Origin: Angiostrongylus vasorum
Taxonomy: Eukaryota; Nematoda; Chromadorea; Rhabditida; Metastrongylidae
DNA length: 64,000 bases
Assembly (NCBI GenBank): GCA_018806985.1
Contig: JADANN010000016.1
Span: forward strand, 96,428-160,427
Direction: 5' to 3'
A model generated the notes under the pieces. That model saw only the letters and a program-made list of their open reading frames with translations, was not told the origin of the DNA and searched no databases. Below, piece by piece: positions 56,931 to 64,000 of this stretch. The translations under genes were made by a program, and so were the position numbers. Numbering within the stretch: position 1 is the stretch's first letter; the number at the start of each line of letters is the position of its first letter.

Positions 56931-58635
56931 TCTGAGTAGGGACTCCTTGACTATCAAGACTGAATATACGAGACAGAGCGATCTTTCGTTCACTCGCGAT
57001 ACTTGAATGACGTGGCTATCGAAGAGATCTGAGTAGTATTCGTGAATGATTTTTCTCCATTGCCTTTCTGGACGCTGTTACTGTTCCGTCTGGGCGTCGG
57101 AGTGAAATCGTCTTGGCTTTGTGAATGCTTTTTCCTAGTCTCTGCAGCTTCGACCATTGCTGCTGCTCTTCTATGTTTAACATCTTCTTTTATCGCCTCT
57201 CTCAGCTTTCATGGCGATAACGTGAAGATGTTGAATGAGCCAATCGCATTCTTCGTCGATGTTATCTACAACGGTATCTTCCCAACAGCCGACTAATGAA
57301 CTGAATAAGCCCCAGTTTATGGTGATTGTACGACTTCGGTTTTAAGTGTAGCGGCTTTTTTCTCCTTTCCGCGAGAAATAGAATCTTGCATGAAGGAGAC
57401 GGTGGTCTGGTCCTGTGTAGAATTTTTGGGACAACAGCGACATCGCTTAGGCAAAACCTACTTACTATGATGTGGTCTATTTGGTTATGGTACTCTCTAT
57501 TGGGAGACTCCCACGTCCAGCGCTGAGGGGTGGGGCTTCTAGAATTGTGAGTTACCATGGATTGTCTTGGTCGGCGTTATAAACTCAGACAGCCGCTTAC
57601 CCTGTTCGTTCCCTTCTAATCCTTGGGTCCCAATGTGATGCTCTTCAGACGTTTTTCTTGGTCCAGTCTTGGCGTTGAAATCTCCAATGGTGACCTTGAA
57701 GAATGCATTGTCTTCTCTGTAGAACTTCGCCAAGTCCAACGCTTCGACTTTTTCTTCGTCATAGTTTGATGTCGGTGCGTAACGACGAAGTTTGTCAAAG
57801 CCGGAATTGATCCACATGTTTTTTAATCGTAAACGTCCGTTTCGGGTTGTTAGTTGTTTGAATGAATCAATGCCGACGCCGCCGATTCCTGTACTGTCGC
57901 GCGTTTCGAGGAACGGTTCTTCTCCGGTGTCATTGTCGGCGTTCAGTGGGTCGCGTCGTCTCGTCTGGGCCAGGCCGGTGACGTCGTACCTTATCCTTCT
58001 TGCTTGCATGAAGATCGAAGTATTCTATCGAGGACTCGGATGCAATTGACGGTGACGGTGCACGGTTGGTACAGATCTTCACCTTAGTTGTTTGCAAACC
58101 AGGCAGCTTCCATTGGGCCTGAGATTTTAGCAGCCTCTCCGTACTCGTCCTACGCAACTGTCGAATTGGGGGCTCTTTCTGGGTCAGGGGAATGAGGGCT
58201 GTATCTTTTTATGGTTTTTGGCTTTTTGATGCCCACATATAGCCTGTTGAGCTCTGGACGTGGGTCTTGGTATACTCCCGGGTAGCGCCAGGCCCTCCCA
58301 GAGTGCACATGGAGCTTGTTTGTTGGAGGCGACTCTTAACCGCCTTCCATATACTTCCCTGTCACTTGATTACAGGCTTTTTGGCTGGATTGACTCGTGG
58401 AATACAATCCGCATAAACTGGAATGCACCCACACACGCGTGCATGAATACATCTCGTAAGTACAGAAAATATGTGCCAAATCGGCTCGGCAGAAACAGGG
58501 AGTCCATCCCCTGGATCCATCTGCGTCTCATGGAAGCAAAGTTCGCTTTTGGTCCTCGATTAAGCCTCTATCCGGCACCTGGGGACGCACCACGTACCCT
58601 GGCGACTAACCGGCTATCGGGATTCCTCGTTTGAG
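56931..58635 (-). mobile_element. RTE-type LINE (family 1), inverted partner, internally deleted
   Basis: Minus strand: leader 58635-58200, then endonuclease words TICTNRAP-like start, MQARRIRYDVTGLAQTRRRD (catalytic Glu changed to Gln), [53 protein letters not shown]. The RT part is mostly deleted: YSDLFDSHV-like sequence near 57020 jumps to the EYKRPLC region near 56980. It faces the plus-strand copy tail to tail. Confidence 0.82.
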
Positions 58636-58689
58636 GGAAATCGGTGAAGCAGTTGGCATATAGAGCAAAATATACAATAAAGTGTGATA

Positions 58690-58970
58690 GACGACAATTT
58701 GTTACATCATTAAGCCAAAACGAAGTTTTTACAAAAGTTTTCATTCAGTCTACGTTTTGGCGTCTTCGTAATCGCCACTGTTACTGTGGTTTGGGTCGAT
58801 GTCCCTCAGTTTGTCATTTATAGCGATGTGGGTGTCTGTTGACCCATGGAGCTCAATCAAGTGGAGGGAACATCGCTCAAATAGTTAACTTCACTCAGCG
58901 ATCACCTTTTATACAGTATAGTTTTATAGAGTGTTGACCGATTCCTGTCCCCCAGTGTTATCTACCTTAG
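58690..58970 (+). repeat. Repeat E-like sequence
   Basis: TTCATTCAGTCTACGTTTTG, GCGTCTTCGTAATCGCC, then CCTTTTATACAGTATAG and TGTTGACCGATTCCTGTCC keep the order seen at 62790-63060, with much divergence. Confidence 0.4.
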
Positions 58971-59590
58971 GTAATGCGTCGTGTAGCAATCGGTACTTCA
59001 TTTGCTTGCACTTAGCGTGGCAAGACGAGGTAGACAGAGAATATTAATACATTGAGACAGGATATTTCTTTCTCACGCTGAACACCAGAGGCAGTTTGTT
59101 AGTTGACTTTTCTACTCAATTATCACCTTTATCTGTTCGTAAGAGAACTGGAATCCACATAAGCAAATGGAAGAGCACTCACACTTATCGAATATGTTGT
59201 GGAAAGGTTATACAGCAATAGGGATGACACGAATAGGAGGAAGAAATTGGAAATCTACGAACAGAAGATGAGAGACGCTGCTCGATGCGGTAGTATTCTG
59301 AGAACAAAGTGGTACAGACGTATAGTTTCTTACTGAACCTACTGGACATTGACGGTGTCACTAAATCATCCGCGAAATGGGATTCTTAGTGTTGCTGCAA
59401 AAATCGATTCTTAAAACTCTCTCGGTATGGATTCTTTGCTAGTTAGCAAAAACGGTCGTTGTGAGACGATCTGCCAACAAGCCAAACTGAAGTGGCAGAG
59501 AGTGCTTCTTTCTTTATTTACATACTTTATGCATTTTCTTTTTTAAAGCTCAAAGTTTGTGAAGCGAAACAAAATTCATTGTTGTTTTCG
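58970..59590. other. No recognised gene
   Basis: No splice-supported exon or repeat recognised. Confidence 0.45.
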
Positions 59591-59594
59591 ACAG

Positions 59595-59768
59595 GGAGAT
59601 TGTGCACGCAGAGTTTGGGATATTAACTTCTCATTATCTCCAAATGCTTCTGCAGTGACGTTCTGCCTATTAAAGAAAAAAGACGTTCACGAGATTTGTA
59701 CCGACCATCTAATAACAGCTGGGTACTCTATAATACCAGGTGACGACTATTATCTACAACCTGCATAG
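59595..59768 (+). CDS. Probable terminal exon of an unrecognised gene
   Basis: After an acceptor (TTTTCGACAG) an open stretch reads GDCARRVWDINFSLSPNASA, then FCLLKKKDVHEICTDHLITA and a hydrophilic end GDDYYLQPA before TAG. Three cysteines and balanced composition look coding, unlike the flanks. No upstream exon was found in the 1 kb before it, so the gene may be broken or have long introns. It is not similar to the secreted family downstream. Confidence 0.4.
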   Translation, partial: GDCARRVWDINFSLSPNASAVTFCLLKKKDVHEICTDHLITAGYSIIPGDDYYLQPA

Positions 59769-59769
59769 C

Positions 59770-61550
59770 AGATTGTCAGCATTCAACACATTCGTTTCAT
59801 TGAAACAAAAAATGACATTTCTGCAGAATTCTGCAAGTGGTTAGAAGAGGTCCTTGTTTAACATTAAAAAAAAGTTGGTATGAGGAGCTTTTTGACTTCG
59901 TCTACTTCACAGGCTGTGTTAACCCGTTTAAAAAAAGGTTTTATACTATGCGACAGTCATAGAATATTAATAATACAAAGGCAGTTATATGCGCTATAAC
60001 GAAAATTTGTAATGATACCTTTGTATAAGTCTGAAGGTGACTGAAGTGACACTCGTTACATTCAACCTAAAAGAAGAGCGAGGGAGGAGGAATGGGAAGG
60101 AGAAAGAAAAGGGAGATAGCGAGAAAAACATTTTGTGCTTTACCTTTTTTGCTTTTGCGTTTGCGACAATTTTTAATAGCTCCAGAGCTGTTTTAATAAT
60201 GTAAACAACCTTGTGTTTTGAATTTTGAGTAATGCAACCACAAGGTAGTAGCAAAAGATTGCTTGCAGATGTCGAACAAAGGTTTTTTTCTTACTGGAGG
60301 AACACACGCCTAGAAAGAGCTCGATATATTCTTCGAAAGAAAATTGTTGGTGTACCAATTCTAGGCAGTCTAACCCTCTCGGAAGTAGTATATTTGCAAG
60401 ATAGCAAACATCCTTTCTATCGAAGCGTTCAGAGCCACTCATGACAAAAACGTTGGAACGGCCTGGTACGAATTTTATGTGGCTCGAGAAGAAAAGGGAA
60501 ATATTCTGCGCTAGTACGATTCGTAATGAAGAGGGCTCATTCAAACATTCCGTTGTTTTATAACGAAGATATAATATCCGTGCAAAAACAGTATCAAATT
60601 TTGCTTCGCTGTCCACTTCTTCGGACTACAGAAAGGCATTAGTCAGCGTTTTAAAAAACATCAGATTTTGCGGAATGAGGGCCTACAAAAACGTTGCTAA
60701 AGGAGAGAAATTCAGTTACACCTTGAATGCCTATGCAAATCTCCAGCATTTTATCGTAATAGGAACAAGAAAAACTCTCTGTTCCTTCTGAATGATGATT
60801 AAAAGCATTGTAACTTGATGTATAGAAAGTTGTCCGATTCCTTGTCCACCCCTCTTTCTTCCTCACCTTCTGCACTTAACCTCGTTGAAATATTTTTGCT
60901 GGATTTTTTTTCGCCATTCTGTCTCCGAGCGGTGCATTGGAGTTCATCCACACAACAGCGTTCTACACAGTCCTCTCCGATAAGTAGGAATGGCACGACA
61001 TCTTCGATCTCATTTTTTGACAAAGGTGTTCCCGCTTGGTTTAAAGAAGGGTTTCACCAATAAAAGTGTCGAAGAGACGAAGACTGTCGCATATGTTCGT
61101 TAACAAAATCTCATATAAGAAGCCTAATTTATTTTGAGTGAAAGCTCTCCATGAGAAACGCTTAAGAGGAGTTTGGATGTTTTACGGCGTTGAAGCAAGT
61201 GTTTTGTCATACATTGGAGCCTTCTTCGAAACCAAAATTGTCTTCTACGAACTGCTTAATTATAAGATTTTTCTGCGTTTCTGATGCTTCCCAGAGTTGC
61301 TCTTATTTTTTTACCGTTAGGACGATGCTTTCTTGTCTGCTTTTTTTCCTCAGCAAGTCAATATTTGTGATCAAAACCGTGAAGGCGTTTGCATGAGTTT
61401 CATGTTATACTCGCAGTATTTCATTTATGTGGTTTTCACATAAGTACGTTTGTATTTTAGAAGTTAAAACCTTACAGCATACCATATAGCGCTTCGTGAA
61501 AAAAAGTGAAGGGTAAGACATTTCAATTGATTTCTTGAACACCTGGACTT
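59770..61550. other. No recognised gene
   Basis: A 147-codon minus-strand frame (60616-60173) is present without splice sites or family signature. The rest is AT-rich with no repeat recognised. Confidence 0.4.
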
Positions 61551-61579
61551 TTTCAGAACTACTCCAGCTTATCTTTACA

Positions 61580-63691
61580 ATGAGTTTCGCGATAAATTGG
61601 CTAAAGGTTCTTTGCCATTCTCTCTTTGTTTGTCTGTCGATCATCTCGGATGTAAAAGGATGTGCTGTAACGCCACAAGGACAAGGTAAAGATGAGTTTC
61701 CACCGCCGTTTCTGAACTTTTTTTCAATTTCTCACAAGTTGCCTTTACAAAACACCATGTTAGGGTCATTTCAGAAAGAACTGTGAATTTCGTCATCACG
61801 GGATACACTCTGCCAGTGGGGTTCACGTGGACACCAACAGCTAACGTTGCTGCACAGCTCTCTAATATTTTGGGTAGCGAAGCAGCAGTTAGAGCGTCCA
61901 TACAAAACCTTGTAATGCATGCAGTAAGTACCTACTGTACGGTCTTTGAGCCTTAATTTTAGAAGAATTTATTTTTCTTTGTCGGAATTGTTTTCAGGTT
62001 TTTGATGCCTTGGAAGAACAGGGTCGTAGAGCGGGAATCGGAGGAGCTATATTATCGGCAATTTTACAACAGGTTACTGTGCAGACAACCTATACGCCTA
62101 TGAGGTGCTTTGCCGCAGGTGTTAATCCAGCACTAGATGCAGAAATTATGTGTGGGTCTTCGTAATTCTGCATTAATCAGATCATTCCAGTTGGTCGGTG
62201 GAAACTACAGGACAATGTCCATTTTAGTCTAGCGAAGCCTAGAAAATGCGGAAATATCGGGCGAATCCTACATAATTAATGTATTGCCAAAGTACTGGGC
62301 TGACTTATTCTCACATGTGTTCCCTAGACCGCATAATTTGTGCGAATTCCAGCACTGTCTTTCATTCAATCCGCTTAATTAAATGGACCATCCACGAAGA
62401 TCTTCGAAATTTGGGTGTAGCTTCAATGGTTACTGAGGGAACTTTCTTTGTCATTACGAAGTTCCTTGAATGATGATCGAGTGGGATAGCCGTATTCCTC
62501 AAGTATTCCAAGCCGTCTCTCCTAGGTGTTGGTGTAGGTAGTTCGCTCGTAGTTGTTGTGAGTGGGAAAACCGTTTCCCAAATAAGTCTGATGCCTATTC
62601 TCCTCTTAAAAGGATGGCTCGAAGTGGGCCCGTCAACGATTGGATCAACGAATTACGCTTATTAAATGACATCGTTATAACTGCAGCTGACCGATTCCCA
62701 AAAGTGACTGCAGAAAAATTGTTGGAATCGCTGAAGATTGTTTCTTGAATAGCCTGTAACCTATATTTACTCGTTCTTTGATAAAGTTTGCACGAGGTTG
62801 ATAAACAATTTTTATTCGGGCAGCTTTTTGACGTTTTTGTCTCCTTCACAGCGCATGGTCCGAGTTGGTGGTCCACAGTTGTTCGTCTTCTCGATGAGGC
62901 GTCATCGTCTTGGCATCGAGTCGGGTACTCCTCAGTGGAGGATTTCTCGAAAAAAGACATCCTCACCCGTCGATTCTCTTTTATACAGGATGCTGACCGT
63001 TGATAATAATGATTGTCCGGTGACAACCACTTCTTTTTTCCGGACAAATCATGCTGCAGAAGTAGGTTTCATTAGCAGCTTGCAAAGAACATATTGTATA
63101 GAAACAACGTGGAAATGTTGTTGTGCTCTATGCAGTCAGTCGATATTACTTTAATCAGTATTTCTGTTTCTAATAGAAAGCAGATTAAACAGATTTCGCC
63201 CGAACAGCTTTGAACGGCTCTTTCCAATGTAATCACGTGTCTGATCTACGAATTTTAAATTTTATGTCATGTGGTGGCAGTTAAGGTTTTGTTTGCATTG
63301 ATAAATTGAAGTGATTCAGTAAAAACTATTCTTTGGGTGAAAAGAAGTTCATTGCAGTTAACATGGCAAACCTACAAAGTTGCATCATCTTCGAGAATAC
63401 AGTAACGGGCGTATGCACGATGGCTGCTTGCCGACTCGACATGGCTAACAGTCTTTTGGCCCGGTACCTCCACAGCATCTAACTATTGGTGCAACAATTA
63501 GAGTGAGGACCACTCTTTTATCACATCTCCTCTTATCTTGAAAATGAAAAAACTACTTTCAGACCTCCAATATTATCCTGGCCACCTGGTCAACACAAAT
63601 GTGGCAGAGAATCCTCAACAGAGCGGCTGCGATCCTGAGGTCTGGTCCTTTCGCAAGAAACTTTGCAAGCCTGTCCGCCACCATTTTCTGA
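61580..63691 (+). CDS. Third member of the secreted nematode-specific family, possibly frameshifted
   Basis: Five exons are visible: 61580-61685 (signal peptide with INWLKVLCHSLFVCLSIISD, then CAVTPQGQG), 61775-61923 (NFVITGYTLPVGFTWTPTAN), 61998-about 62151 (VFDALEEQGRRAGIGGAILS; MRCFAAGVNPALDAEIM), 63358-63502 (SCIIFENTVTGVCTMAACRL) and 63563-63691 (TSNIILATWSTQMWQRILNR; RSGPFARNFASLSATIF). A trans-splice-like acceptor (TTTTTCAG) lies 23 bp before the ATG and AATAAA at 63719. Order, phases and conserved words match 18536-21486, but exon 4 is split in two here. Between about 63441 and 63460 the frame must shift by one base to reach HLTIGATIR, so this copy may be inactivated or carry a sequence error. 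Reading through exon 3 would stop at 62163. Confidence 0.65.
62790..63060 (+). repeat. Repeat E in intron 3 of the third family member
   Basis: GCACGAGGTTGATAAACAAT, TTTATTCGGGCAGCTTTTTG, ACGTTTTTGTCTCCTTCAC, ATGGTCCGAGTTGGTGGTCC and TTTTATACAGGATGCTGACC match 15255-15530 (minus) in order. Confidence 0.55.
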
Positions 63692-63718
63692 AGGAGATAA
63701 TAGTATGTGAAGTTGATT

Positions 63719-63724
63719 AATAAA
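63719..63724 (+). terminator. Polyadenylation signal AATAAA
   Basis: Hexamer 27 bp after the stop of the 61580 gene, which supports 63691 as its true end. Confidence 0.65.
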
Positions 63725-64000
63725 GCAGTCATTTAAGTGATTTATCTCAGCAACAGTGAAAGCATTTAGTCCCTGGTAACAATCGAATTTGACCGAATTC
63801 TTAGAGTTGTTCAAAATTGTATACAGTTTAAATTCTAAACGCATAATCGATGACTTCTTTTTATTGATAAGCTAACAGGATGTCAGTAATCCAATGATAA
63901 GCCAAGCTAACACTAGGCTATTACAAAATAATGGTCTAACATATAACGCTTCGTTTTCTTGTTCAGCAATTGCGAGGTTGCTATACAGCATATGATACTT

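Noticed and set aside
60173..60616. 147-codon minus-strand frame
   Set aside because: No acceptor or start context, no known motif, and a competing plus-strand frame covers part of it; likely chance, though not excluded.
1..64000. CRISPR array, prokaryotic operon or integrated virus
   Set aside because: No regularly spaced repeats, no Shine-Dalgarno-led gene strings and no capsid, integrase or envelope-like protein were seen; introns, SINEs and trans-splice sites show a nematode chromosome.

Overview
The window looks like a repeat-rich chromosome segment from a strongylid (hookworm-like) nematode. The evidence is: small-intron genes with worm-type splice sites; strong acceptor sites just upstream of start codons, as expected for spliced-leader trans-splicing; a ribosomal ITS1/5.8S segment of strongylid type; and a conserved block of CstF-50, RPL-26 and CstF-77 genes that I remember as neighbours on one C. 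elegans chromosome II cosmid (F28C6). Species is inference; no coordinates or names outside the window were available.

Layout. 1-7.3 kb is one copy of a direct segmental duplication; its partner is 19.2-26.8 kb. Each copy carries a gene for a small secreted nematode-specific protein: dead in the left copy (stop codon plus 4-bp deletion), apparently intact in the right copy. A third, more divergent member sits at 61.6-63.7 kb. Between the copies (7.3-18.5 kb) are remains of a membrane-protein gene, an unrecognised minus-strand gene and many dead retroelements. From 27.3 to 31.8 kb a six-exon gene encodes a secreted protein of unknown function.

The conserved core is 32.4-46.0 kb. CstF-50 (minus) and RPL-26 (plus) are divergent and share a 234-bp intergenic region. 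CstF-77 lies 2.5 kb further on. CstF-50 and CstF-77 are subunits of the same pre-mRNA 3'-end cleavage factor, so two of its three subunits are encoded within 14 kb. Their introns are loaded with tRNA-derived SINE copies and other repeats.

The right third (48.5-58.6 kb) is a nest of selfish and displaced DNA: a decayed Penelope-like element with a GIY-YIG endonuclease, a chimeric rDNA insertion (18S 3' part-ITS1-5.8S on the minus strand fused to the 28S 3' part on the plus strand), then two RTE-type LINEs placed tail to tail. Across the window I see three tRNA-like SINE families (A, B, C), one roughly 400-bp interspersed repeat (D), a Penelope-terminal-like repeat (E) and two RTE lineages. No CRISPR array, prokaryotic operon or clear functional tRNA gene was seen. 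Exon borders were worked out by hand from splice signals and reading-frame phase, so single-base errors are possible; borders of repeats are good to roughly 10-30 bp.
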